Positions 37,963 through 47,500 of a DNA stretch of 64,000 nucleotides are shown piece after piece; position 1 is the first letter of the stretch; every line of letters begins with the position of its first letter. Position numbers and translations under genes: made by a program. The notes beneath the pieces are model-generated. The model did not search any database. It saw only the letters and a program-made list of their open reading frames with translations, and was not told where the DNA came from. Origin of the DNA: an uncultured Clostridium sp. (GTDB lineage Bacteria; Bacillota; Clostridia; Clostridiales; Clostridiaceae); contig UQFE01000001.1 of the NCBI GenBank assembly GCA_900540255.1, positions 62,001-126,000 of the forward strand, written 5' to 3'.

Positions 37963-37992
37963 TTGAACGTTTTTTATATAACTTCATATTAT
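37963..37992 (+). promoter_or_regulatory. Possible promoter of the 164-aa gene
   Basis: TTGAAC (37963-37968), 18-nt spacer, TATTAT (37987-37992), about 45 bp before the start codon. Confidence 0.5.
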
Positions 37993-38036
37993 GTATTATA
38001 ACCTAATAAAACAAAAGATTATGCGGAGATGATATA

Positions 38037-38531
38037 ATGTTAAATTCTTTTATAAATTCATTTGATTACTCTAACGAAAACTTAAGTTCCTGTCCAAATG
38101 ATTTTTCATGTAATGATATTCATATTGAAGAAAGAATTCAAATTTCAATTATAACTGATTCAGATACTATTTGTGATTTATTATCCACACTAGAATGTGA
38201 AAAAATTTCATTAAACGGATATTCTTATTTAAACCTTCATGATAATTGTAACTTATTTAATTTTGTTGTAGGTAATAATGAAAAACAAACATCTAATGAT
38301 GTAAGAACTGTTGACTGCTTATTAAATAAATGGTGTATTGATTATGTTTCAAGTAAAATATTAAAAATATATTTACCTTCTTATTCAAAAAATATTTTTG
38401 CTAAAATATACTGTAAATTATCTGAAAATCTAGATATATATTCTTCATACCTTGGTGAAGATAATTCTATATATATAGAAACTTCAAATAATAAAAGAGC
38501 TATTAATTGCATTAAGTCAATTTTACGTTAA
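38037..38531 (+). CDS. Hypothetical protein, 164 aa
   Basis: I do not recognise this protein. It has no signal peptide or membrane segment. The N-terminus contains two Cys-rich patches (SSCPNDFSCND, residues 17-27). The segment ERIQISIITDSDTICDLLSTLECEKISL (about 32-59), then FNFVVGN, is reminiscent of a small alpha/beta ACT-like module; a similar pattern recurs in the C-terminal half. ATG follows GCGGAG. It sits alone between clpS and the convergent hyp operon. Codon use is normal for the window. Confidence 0.6.
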   Translation: MLNSFINSFDYSNENLSSCPNDFSCNDIHIEERIQISIITDSDTICDLLSTLECEKISLNGYSYLNLHDNCNLFNFVVGNNEKQTSNDVRTVDCLLNKWCIDYVSSKILKIYLPSYSKNIFAKIYCKLSENLDIYSSYLGEDNSIYIETSNNKRAINCIKSILR

Positions 38532-38555
38532 TAAATTAATTGTAATTTAAATAAA

Positions 38556-38595
38556 AAAATGACAAATGGTAATTCATTTTACTATTTGTCATTTT
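38556..38595. terminator. Bidirectional terminator between the 164-aa gene and hypE
   Basis: AAAATGACAAAT (38556-38567) and ATTTGTCATTTT (38584-38595) form a perfect 12-bp stem that can be extended by GTAA/TTAC with a mismatch. Confidence 0.88.
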
Positions 38596-38602
38596 AATTT
38601 AA

Positions 38603-39616
38603 TTAGCATATCCTTACTAATAATTCTCCATCAGGCATACTTATAATTCTTTTACCTCCAAGTTCAGTTTTTAAATATAATTTATTTTTCCCATCTTGAA
38701 TAGCTTGTCCTAATATAACTGAATCCTTACCGACTTTATTTTTTTTCATAATATTAAGTACTGCTTCAGCATCTTCCTTATCAACAATTACTAATAATTT
38801 ACCTTCATTTGCTACATAAAGAGGATCAAAACCTAAAATATCACACATAGCTGCTACTTCTTTCTTTACAGGAATACAGTTTTCCCTTATTTCCATACTA
38901 ATATTACTATGCTCTATTATTTCATTTAATGTTGTTGCAACCCCACCTCTTGTTGGATCTCGTAAAACTTTAACTTTATCACTTACAGATAAAATATCTT
39001 TAATAAGTTTATTTAAAAGACAGCAATCACTTTTTATTTTTACATCAAATCCAAAATCATCTCGCTGATTAATTATGCACATTCCATGTTCTCCAATTGT
39101 TCCACTAAGCAATATTATGTCTCCATCCTTAACCATATTTCCAGAATAATAGTGTTTTTCATCACTTATAATTCCTATTCCAGTTGTATTTATATAAATC
39201 TTATCGCAACTTCCCCTTTCTACAACTTTAGTATCTCCTGTTACTATTTTCACCCCTGCTTCCTTAGCTGTATCAGCCATTGACTTTACTATTTTTTCTA
39301 ATTCACTTATTTCAAATCCCTCTTCTATTATAAATCCAACTGAAATATATATTGGTGTAGCTCCACTCATTGAAATATCATTTACTGTACCACAAATTGA
39401 AAGTTTTCCTATATCTCCTCCATTAAAAAATATTGGCTTTATAACAAACGAATCTGTAGATATAGCAATTTTATTATTTATAGCTGGTAATACAGCTGAA
39501 TCATTTTTTTGATTTAATATATCATTGTCAAAATATTTATAAAATAAATTATTTATTAATTTATTAGTTGCTTTTCCCCCACTACCATGACTTAAACTTA
39601 TAACTTCATTGCTCAT
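38603..39616 (-). CDS. hypE: Hydrogenase maturation protein HypE (carbamoyl dehydratase)
   Basis: Dehydrates the carbamoyl group that HypF places on its C-terminal cysteine, producing cyanide for the NiFe(CN)2CO centre. The 337-aa protein has the PurM-like fold words SLSHGSGGKATNKLI at the start, KIAISTDSFVIKPIFFNGGDIG, DPTRGGVATTLNE and the end ELLVRIC, whose final Cys is the acceptor. It is the last gene of hypF-hypC-hypD-hypE, 22 bp after hypD. Confidence 0.96.
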   Translation of the reverse strand: MSNEVISLSHGSGGKATNKLINNLFYKYFDNDILNQKNDSAVLPAINNKIAISTDSFVIKPIFFNGGDIGKLSICGTVNDISMSGATPIYISVGFIIEEGFEISELEKIVKSMADTAKEAGVKIVTGDTKVVERGSCDKIYINTTGIGIISDEKHYYSGNMVKDGDIILLSGTIGEHGMCIINQRDDFGFDVKIKSDCCLLNKLIKDILSVSDKVKVLRDPTRGGVATTLNEIIEHSNISMEIRENCIPVKKEVAAMCDILGFDPLYVANEGKLLVIVDKEDAEAVLNIMKKNKVGKDSVILGQAIQDGKNKLYLKTELGGKRIISMPDGELLVRIC

Positions 39617-39638
39617 ATAATTTCCCTTCCCTTACTTA

Positions 39639-40718
39639 TCAACAATATTTATAGTAAGCTGAACATGCTCCCTCTTCTGATACCATACATGCTCCTATTG
39701 GTGTTAGTGGCGTACATACAGTTCCAAATAATTTACACTCCCTTGGTTCCTTCAACCCAATTAATACTTCTCCACAAGAACACCCTTTATTATCATTTTC
39801 TTTTAAAAAACTAATATTAAATTTACTTAAACTATCAAATTCCTTATATTTTTCTTTTATTTCTAATCCTGCATTATTTACTTTTCCAAGTCCCCTCCAA
39901 TAACTTTCACATTCATTAAAAACCTCATATATTATATTAATTGCATTTATATTTCCTTCTTTTTTTACAAACCTACTATATAAATTAACTAATTCATTTT
40001 CACATTTATTTTTCATTTCAACAATTTTACATATGGATGCTAAAATATCATTTATTTCAAATCCTGTTATAACCATTGGAATCTTATATTTTAAAGCTAA
40101 ATTTTTAAATTGCTCCTCTCCAATTATAGTAGCTACATGACCTGGACATAAAAATGCATCTACTTTTAAATTTGGATTTAAAACTAAACTTTCCATTGCT
40201 TGTGGCATAGTTTTTAAACTATTTAAAATGGAAAAATTTCTTATCTTTTTACTTTGTGCTATCTCTATACTTAATGCAATAATTGGTGCTGTTGTTTCAA
40301 ATCCAATTGCTAAAAAAACAACCTCTTTATTAGGATTATCTTCTGCTATTTTTATACTATCTAAAGGTGAATAAACAACTCTTATATCTTTTCCCAAAGC
40401 TTTTTCCTTATTTAAAGTACTATCCTTACCTGGAACTTTCATTAAATCTCCAAAGGTTGTAATAATTATATTTTTTCTGTTAGTTAATTCAATAGCAGTG
40501 TCAATATACCCTTGTGATGTAACACATACAGGACATCCTGGCCCATTTATTAATTTTATATTATTAGGAAGCAAGCTTTTTATTCCACTTTTCAATATAA
40601 CATTAGTATGTGTTCCACAAACCTCCATAATAGAAATTTTTTCACTTTTTTCATTTTTTATTTTATTTATTAAATTCATTGAAAGCTTACTATCTTTAAA
40701 ACCATTAAGCATTTCCAT
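39639..40718 (-). CDS. hypD: Hydrogenase maturation protein HypD
   Basis: Iron-sulfur scaffold that assembles Fe(CN)2CO with HypC. The 359-aa product includes the conserved cysteine words MEVCGTHT, GPGCPVCVT, CPGHVATIIG and the C-terminal CSCGEVLIGLKEPRECKLFG and VCTPLTPIGACMVSEEGACSAYY. The start ATG at 40718 is chosen because AAGGAG precedes it; the frame is open 27 bases further up, inside hypC, without a site. It overlaps hypC by 14 bp, so translation is probably coupled. Confidence 0.96.
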   Translation of the reverse strand: MEMLNGFKDSKLSMNLINKIKNEKSEKISIMEVCGTHTNVILKSGIKSLLPNNIKLINGPGCPVCVTSQGYIDTAIELTNRKNIIITTFGDLMKVPGKDSTLNKEKALGKDIRVVYSPLDSIKIAEDNPNKEVVFLAIGFETTAPIIALSIEIAQSKKIRNFSILNSLKTMPQAMESLVLNPNLKVDAFLCPGHVATIIGEEQFKNLALKYKIPMVITGFEINDILASICKIVEMKNKCENELVNLYSRFVKKEGNINAINIIYEVFNECESYWRGLGKVNNAGLEIKEKYKEFDSLSKFNISFLKENDNKGCSCGEVLIGLKEPRECKLFGTVCTPLTPIGACMVSEEGACSAYYKYC

Positions 40719-40950
40719 TGTTTTTACACTCCTTAATTGCTTCACTAAGTTCTTTAAATATTTTTAAAGTTTCAATTGCATAATCTTCATCTATTTTTTG
40801 AATTGCACATCCTGCATGAACTAATACATAATCTCCTATTTTAGGTTCATTAATAAATGTAATATTAACATTCATTTTTACCCCACCATAATTTACAATT
40901 GCTTCATCATCATTTATAAAATCTATTTTTGCTGGTACTGCTATGCACAT
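40705..40950 (-). CDS. hypC: Hydrogenase maturation chaperone HypC
   Basis: Small chaperone (81 aa) that carries the iron group to the hydrogenase large subunit. HypC proteins start Met-Cys because the cysteine must be residue 2; here the product starts MCIAVPAKI, so the ATG at 40950 is correct, and the longer frame to 40986 is not. VNITFINEPKIGDYVLVHAGCAIQKI is the usual core, and the C-terminus is acidic and basic mixed. It lies 13 bp after hypF and overlaps hypD. Confidence 0.95.
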   Translation of the reverse strand: MCIAVPAKIDFINDDEAIVNYGGVKMNVNITFINEPKIGDYVLVHAGCAIQKIDEDYAIETLKIFKELSEAIKECKNNGNA

Positions 40951-40963
40951 ATAATTTCTCCTT

Positions 40964-43243
40964 TCAAATAAACATTTCATTAGCAATTACTAATTGCCCT
41001 AAACTAATTCCACTATCATTACATGGAATAATTTTATTAGTATATACATTAAATCCGCTCTCTTCTAATTTTTTAACTGTTTTTTCTAATAATATTTTAT
41101 TTTGAAATACTCCACCACTTAATGCTACAACATTTATATTACTTATTTTTCTTATTTTTTTTGCCATATCATTAGTTATTTCAACTATAGTATTATGAAA
41201 CTTTGCACTTATGATATCATTACTAATCTTTAATCTTATATCATCAATAATTTCTCTTATAAAATCATTTAATTTTATAATTAATATATTTTCTTCATTG
41301 CTTATATTATATTTATAAAAATCATTTATTTTTTCATTGCTTATATTTTCTAAATTAATAGCAGCTTCACCCTCAAATGAAACTTCTTGTATCAATCCTA
41401 ATAAAGCAGAAACTCCATCAAATAATCTTCCTATGCTTGATGTTTCTGGTGAATTAATATTTTTATCTATCATTTTTTTTATTATATTAATTTTATTACT
41501 ATTAATATGTTTAGGAACATATTCAATATATTCATCTTTATATACTTTATATAGTAATGAAATTGCTATTTTCCATGGATTTTTAATAGCACTTTCCCCT
41601 CCTGGCAACTTAAAATATTCTAAATGTCCAATCCTTTTATATATTTTTTTATTGCATACAAAAAATTCTCCACCCCATATTTTTTTATCATCTCCATACC
41701 CAGTTCCATCATAAGCAATTCCAATAACCTTTTCATCAATTTTATTTTCAACCATACAACTTACAATATGACTATGATGATGTTGTGTTTCTATATATTT
41801 AATACAATAATGTAAGTTAAGATCTTCTTCAAGGTTTAATTGTTTATAAACAAATCCAGGATGTTTGTCATAAACTATAACTTTTGGTTTAACTTTATAT
41901 ATTTCTAAATAATGTTTAATTACCTTTTGAAAATTATTTATAGTTTCCTTATTTTCTATATCTCCTATATATTCACTTATAAAAATATCAGTACCATTAC
42001 TAATACTTATTGTATTTTTTAATTGAGATCCTAATGCTAAAATTTCAATTTCACTTTTCATTAAAATACTATTAGGTGCATAACCTCTCCCTGGCCTTAT
42101 CAATCTTTCATTTTTTAAAATATATCTAGTTACTGAATCATCTATATTAATATAAATTTCTCTATTATGTAAAAGAAAATATTCTGCAATATTCCTTAAT
42201 TTTCTTAAAGCTTCATCATTTTTATAAATTATAGGTTCTCCACTCATATTAGCACTAGTCATTACTAAAACATCTAAATCATTATTAAAAATTAAATAAT
42301 GCAATGGAGTATATGGAAGCATAACACCTATCATCTTATTATTAGGTGCTAAATTTTCTGGTAAACTGTAATTTTTTTTCTTTCTTAAAAGAATAATAGG
42401 TCTTTTATTACTTAATAGTATCTTCTCTTCTTCTTCACTTAAATCACAATATTTTCTTACAGTTTCTATATCCTTCATCATTACAGCTAATGGTTTACTA
42501 GACCTATGCTTTCTCTCCCTTAATAATCTTATACTTTTTTCATTTTTAGCATCACAAGATAAATTAAATCCTCCTAATCCTTTAATTGCTATTATTTCAC
42601 CTTTCTTAAGAAATTTGGCTGTTTCTTTCAAACAATCACTATAATTTAATAATTCCCCATTTTTATTTTTCAAAAATACCTTAGGACCACAATTTGGGCA
42701 TGCATTAGGTTGAGCATGAAACCTTCTATTACTTGGATTATCATATTCAGCTTTACAAGCTTCACACATTTCAAACTCATTCATTGTTGTTGAAACTCTA
42801 TCATAAGGTAATTTTTTTATTATTGTAAATCTTGGTCCACAACATGTACAATTAGTGAATGGATACCTGTATCTCTTACTTTTTTCATCAAAAATCTCCT
42901 CTTTACACTTATCACAAATAGAATAATCTGGTGAAATATATGTTGTTGGATTTAAATTATTTTCAGTAAACTTTATATCAAATTTTACATATTTTTTATT
43001 CACATTTTTATTCTTTATTCGTATTTCATTTATTCTTGCTAATTCCGGAGGATTTTCTCTTAATTCTATAATAAATTCATTAATATTATCCTTTTCTCCT
43101 TGAATATCTATAAAAACTCCATTGCTATTATTATTAACATGTCCCGTTAAATTATTTTTTGATGCTAAATTATAAACAAAAGGCCTAAATCCAACCCCTT
43201 GTACAATTCCATAAATCTCAATAATTTTTCTTATCTTGCCCAT
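40964..43243 (-). CDS. hypF: Carbamoyltransferase HypF
   Basis: Makes the carbamoyl donor from carbamoyl phosphate for HypE. The 759-aa protein has all four parts: acylphosphatase domain (1-90, GIVQGVGFRPFVYNLA), two zinc fingers (about 105-190: CDKC, CTCCGPRFT, CEAC, CPNCGP), a YrdC-like domain (about 200-390, GEIIAIKGLGGFNLSCDA) and a Kae1-like domain (about 400-750, ETQHHHSHIVSCMVE and IGIAYDGTGYGDD). Start ATG 43243 follows AGGAG; a 30-base in-frame extension has no ribosome site. It heads the operon behind a good promoter. Confidence 0.97.
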   Translation of the reverse strand: MGKIRKIIEIYGIVQGVGFRPFVYNLASKNNLTGHVNNNSNGVFIDIQGEKDNINEFIIELRENPPELARINEIRIKNKNVNKKYVKFDIKFTENNLNPTTYISPDYSICDKCKEEIFDEKSKRYRYPFTNCTCCGPRFTIIKKLPYDRVSTTMNEFEMCEACKAEYDNPSNRRFHAQPNACPNCGPKVFLKNKNGELLNYSDCLKETAKFLKKGEIIAIKGLGGFNLSCDAKNEKSIRLLRERKHRSSKPLAVMMKDIETVRKYCDLSEEEEKILLSNKRPIILLRKKKNYSLPENLAPNNKMIGVMLPYTPLHYLIFNNDLDVLVMTSANMSGEPIIYKNDEALRKLRNIAEYFLLHNREIYINIDDSVTRYILKNERLIRPGRGYAPNSILMKSEIEILALGSQLKNTISISNGTDIFISEYIGDIENKETINNFQKVIKHYLEIYKVKPKVIVYDKHPGFVYKQLNLEEDLNLHYCIKYIETQHHHSHIVSCMVENKIDEKVIGIAYDGTGYGDDKKIWGGEFFVCNKKIYKRIGHLEYFKLPGGESAIKNPWKIAISLLYKVYKDEYIEYVPKHINSNKINIIKKMIDKNINSPETSSIGRLFDGVSALLGLIQEVSFEGEAAINLENISNEKINDFYKYNISNEENILIIKLNDFIREIIDDIRLKISNDIISAKFHNTIVEITNDMAKKIRKISNINVVALSGGVFQNKILLEKTVKKLEESGFNVYTNKIIPCNDSGISLGQLVIANEMFI

Positions 43244-43277
43244 GTTTATACTCCTAGTTTTTATAATTCTCAATTAA

Positions 43278-43307
43278 ATTATATCACTATTTTTTCTATT
43301 TTTTCAA
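43278..43307 (-). promoter_or_regulatory. Sigma-A promoter of the hyp operon
   Basis: TTGAAA (43307-43302), 18-nt spacer, perfect TATAAT (43283-43278), about 35 bp before the hypF start. No operator is seen. Confidence 0.75.
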
Positions 43308-43342
43308 TTTTAATACATTTTTAATTCAAAAAAATTGGGCTA

Positions 43343-43426
43343 TCGCACTAAAACTTTTATACACAATATATTGTTTTAAAAAATAAAAATTAATACAATA
43401 TATTTTAGGATTTATTCTTAATGCGA
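43343..43426. repeat. Palindromic element downstream of the PfkB gene
   Basis: TCGCACTAA (43343-43351) is mirrored by TTAATGCGA (43418-43426) with one mismatch, and AATATATTGT (43365-43374) is mirrored perfectly by ACAATATATT (43395-43404). Read on the minus strand it could be the terminator of the kinase gene, since it lies just beyond its stop and is followed by AATTTTTTT. Its nested structure and length resemble a short mobile element or structured RNA. Confidence 0.55.
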
Positions 43427-43441
43427 CATCCACATTTAAAA

Positions 43442-44395
43442 TTAATTTTTTTCAACCCATTTATTATTTTTAACAAAATTTTCAACTGAATTATGACACA
43501 TATCTGGATTAATAGTTTCCTCATGAGTTATTGTTATTATAGACATAGCCATTGCATACTTTAATGTATCTTTAATACTTAAATTATTCACGTATCCATA
43601 TCCAATTCCTGCAACAAATGAATCACCAGCTCCAGTAACATTTTTTACATCAATTTTATCGCAACATGCAAGAGTGCCCTCTTCTCCATCTTTTGTAATA
43701 TAATATATTCCATCTGCATCTAAGCTTATAAATACATTTTCTACTCCTTGCTCAATAAAAAATCTTCCCGCTCTTCTTAAATCCTCATTACCTTTAATTT
43801 TAAAACCACATAATGCTTCTGTTTCAAATCTATTAGGTTTTATTGTATGGAAATACTTTATTAAATGACGTATTTTCTTTGCCTTCTTAGCTGATACTGG
43901 ATCTAATATAAAGTTACTTTTACATTCATATTTCTTTAAAATATACTCTAATAATTCTGGATTATCTGAATCTACAATTGTATATTTTGCATTTTCAAAT
44001 ATATTGTCTTTTTCATCTATAAAGTTTTTATCCATTTTATTTAAACTTTCCATATCAACTACAGCTGATTCCATTTCACCTTGATGATTTAAAATTGCCA
44101 TATATGTAGGTGTGCTTTCATTTTTTAGGAATAATGAATTTTCCATATTATATCCTAATCTCTTAGAATGTTCAAAAATGCTCTTTCCATTTTCATCATC
44201 ACCTAAAATTGAAATAAATTCTGTTTTTACTCCTACCCTAGCAAGGTTTTCTGCAATATTTCTACAAACCCCACCAAAAGATATTTTTATATGACCTGGT
44301 ATAGAGTCCCTTTGTGCATAACTTCTCCCACAAAAACCAAAAATGTCTACAATCGAAGCCCCTAAAACTAATACATAAGGATTATTATCATTCAT
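43442..44395 (-). CDS. PfkB-family carbohydrate kinase (possibly pseudouridine kinase-like)
   Basis: Cytosolic sugar or nucleoside kinase of 317 aa. The glycine-rich N-terminal signature is SFGGVCRNIAENLARVGV (about 40-57), and the C-terminal PfkB motif is NVTGAGDSFVAGIGYGY (about 250-266) with catalytic Asp. It also has ISILGDDENGKSIFEHSK and KPNRFETEALCG, the latter typical of the PsuK-like subgroup. The substrate (ribokinase, fructokinase or pseudouridine type) is not fixed by sequence. No psuG partner is adjacent. ATG follows AGGAG; the gene is alone. Confidence 0.85.
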   Translation of the reverse strand: MNDNNPYVLVLGASIVDIFGFCGRSYAQRDSIPGHIKISFGGVCRNIAENLARVGVKTEFISILGDDENGKSIFEHSKRLGYNMENSLFLKNESTPTYMAILNHQGEMESAVVDMESLNKMDKNFIDEKDNIFENAKYTIVDSDNPELLEYILKKYECKSNFILDPVSAKKAKKIRHLIKYFHTIKPNRFETEALCGFKIKGNEDLRRAGRFFIEQGVENVFISLDADGIYYITKDGEEGTLACCDKIDVKNVTGAGDSFVAGIGYGYVNNLSIKDTLKYAMAMSIITITHEETINPDMCHNSVENFVKNNKWVEKN

Positions 44396-44468
44396 ACTAT
44401 CTCTCCTGCCATTAAATTTACGTTAAAATATAAATACATTATAGTAAAGAGATTAAAAAAAATAAAGA

Positions 44469-44501
44469 GAAAATAAAAAAAATGTCGTTTTTTTTATTTT
44501 C
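44469..44501 (-). terminator. A/T hairpin terminator after the activase fusion gene
   Basis: GAAAATAAAAAAAA and TTTTTTTTATTTTC form a 14-bp stem with a 5-nt loop. It lies 15 bp past the stop, but being nearly all A/T the assignment is tentative. Confidence 0.55.
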
Positions 44502-44516
44502 CCCATCTTTTTTTAG

Positions 44517-47500
44517 TTAAATATTGTTTGTTCTTAATGTATTTATATCTATTTTTACTTCTTTTCTATAGTTGTAATCTTGTTGTGGAACTTTTAAATT
44601 TTTAAATGCAACTGACATCATAAGCTTTATTCTATTTAACTGATTAACTTCTGAAGCACCTGGATCATAATCTACTGCAACTATATTTGCAAGTGGATAT
44701 TTAGATTTTAATGCTTTAATCATTCCTTTTCCAGTAATATGGTTAGGTAAACAAGCAAATGGTTGTATACAAACAATATTATTTACATCACTTTCTATTA
44801 ATTCTACCATTTCTCCTGTTAATAACCATCCTTCTCCTGTTTGGTTGCCTAATGATACAACATTAGCAGCTTTTTTTGCTAAATTATTTATAGAGCTTGG
44901 ATATCCAAATCTTTCACTATTTTGCAACTCTTTTATTACTACTTTTCTATATGATTCTATATAAGATATTGCAATATCACATCCTGTTTTAACTATACTA
45001 CTTCCTGATAAATATCTATTTTTAAATTTTGAATTATAACAGCAATATAAAAAGAAATCTAATAATTCTGGTACAACAACCTCAGCACCTTCTTTTTCTA
45101 AAACATCTACAATATTATTATTTGCTGTTGGATGATATTTAACTAATATTTCTCCAACAATTCCAACCTTAGGTTTAACTTCATCATTTATTTCTAAAGT
45201 ATCAAATGCTTTAACTATTTCTTTAACTAATTTATTCATTTCATTCTTATTGCCGTTTTCTACATTTTTAAATGCCTTTTCCCTATAATATTCATATAAT
45301 TTATTTGCAGATCCTTTTACAGTTTCATAAGGTCTTACTCTATAAAGAACTCTAATGAATAAATCACCATAAATTACTCCCATCATAAGTTTCTTTATAA
45401 GTCTATAGGAAATTTTAAATCCAGGTTGCCTTTCCATACCTAATACATTTAAAGAAATTATAGGCACATTAGGAAATCCAGCTTCTCTTAATCCCTTCTT
45501 TAAAAATCCTACATAATTTGTAGCCCTACAACCTCCACCTGTTTGACTTATTATTAATGCTGTTTTATTTGGGTCATATTTACCACTTTTCAATGCATTA
45601 ATCATTTGCCCAATAACCAATATAGATGGATAACATGCGTCATTATTTACATATTTAATACCTTCTTCTATTGCTTCTTTATCATTTGCAGGTAATACAT
45701 CAATATTATATCCACTTGCTCTTACTGCCTTTTCTATAAATTGAAAATGTATAGGTGACATTTGTGGTGCAAGAATAGTCCAATCCTTTTTCATTTCCTT
45801 AGTAAATAAATTTTTCTTATAGCTATTATCTATATTTTTTAATTTTACATTATTTTTTTCTCTTTCTTCCATTGCAGCCTTAAGAGATCTTATTCTTATT
45901 TTTACAGCCCCTAAATTGCTACCTTCATCTATTTTTATTAGGGTATACATTTTGCCGCGACTTGCCAATATTTCTGCTACTTGATCACTTGTAACTGCAT
46001 CTAATCCACATCCAAAGGAAGTTAATTGTATTAATTCTAAGTCAGTTCTCTCTTTTACAAATGCTGCTGCTCTATATAACCTTGTATGATACATCCATTG
46101 ATCAACAACCCTTATTGGTCTTTCTAAATTTCCTAAATGAGCAACACTATCTTCAGTAAGAACAGCCATATTAAATGAAGTTATAATATCTGTTAACCCA
46201 TGATTGATTTCTGGGTCAATATGATAAGGCCTACCACTTAAAACAATTCCTTTCATTTTATGCTCTTCTATATATTTTAATGTTTCTTCCCCTTTTTTTC
46301 TTATATCACTTACTACATTTTCTCTTTCATTAAAAGCTGCATCTACAGCTTCTATTATTTCTTTTTTGGTTACATTAAATTCTTCAAATATTTCATAAAG
46401 TCTCTTATATAATTTCTCCTTATTGTGTAATGATAAAAAAGGTGAAAGGTATTTAATATTTTTTTCTTTTAAATCATCTATATTATTTTTTATAACATCA
46501 GGATAAGAAGTTACCATTGGACAATTATAATGATTGTTAGCTCCTGAATCTTCTTTATATTCATATGGTACACATGGATAAAAAATAATTTTTAATCCCT
46601 TATTAATTAAATACATTATATGACCATGACTTATTTTGGCTGGATAACATGCAGATTCAGAAGGTATAGTTTCTATTCCTAGTTTAAATATTTCTTTATT
46701 AGATATTGGAGATAATACAACTTTAAACTTCAATTTTGTTAAAAATGTAAACCAAAATGGATAATTTTCATACATATTTAAAACTCTAGGAATACCAATT
46801 TCACCTCTTATAGCTTCTTCTTTACTTAGAGGTTTATAAGAAAAAATCCTTTTTAACTTATATTTATATAAGTTAGGTACATTTTTCTTTTTTGCAATTT
46901 CCCCCAACGGCCTTTCACATCTATTACCTGTAATATACTTTTCAGTTTCACTAAACTTATTAATTGTCAATAAGCAATTATTACCACATATTCCACATCT
47001 CTCACAGCTTGTTTCTATCGTAAAGTCATCAATCTTATCCCTTGTAATTATAGTTGAAATTTCATTTTCCTTATGATTTTCTTTACTTATAAGAGCTGCT
47101 CCATAAGCTCCCATAAGCCCTGCTATTTCTGGTCTAACTACATTTATTCCAGTTATCTTTTCAAAACTTCTCAATATACCATCATTATAAAAAGTACCAC
47201 CTTGTACAATTATGTTTTTACCTAATTCATCAAAATTTCTTATTTTTATTACCTTATATAAGGCATTTTTAATTACTGAATACGAAAGTCCTGCTGATAT
47301 ATCAGAAACACTAACTCCTTCTTTTTGTACTTGTTTAACCTTTGAATTCATAAATACTGTACATCTTGAACCTAAATCAACTGGCCTTTTTGAACTAATA
47401 GCTAATTTAGCAAATTCATCTATAGAAATTCCAAGTGATTTACTAAATCCTTCAATAAATGAACCACAGCCTGATGAACAAGCTTCATTTAATAAAATGT

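Noticed and set aside
37749..38036. CtsR operator upstream of clpS
   Set aside because: No AGGTCAAA-type direct repeat is present in the spacer.
40951..40986. N-terminal extension of hypC to 40986
   Set aside because: HypC needs Cys at residue 2 and the internal start gives Met-Cys; the extension overlaps the end of hypF.
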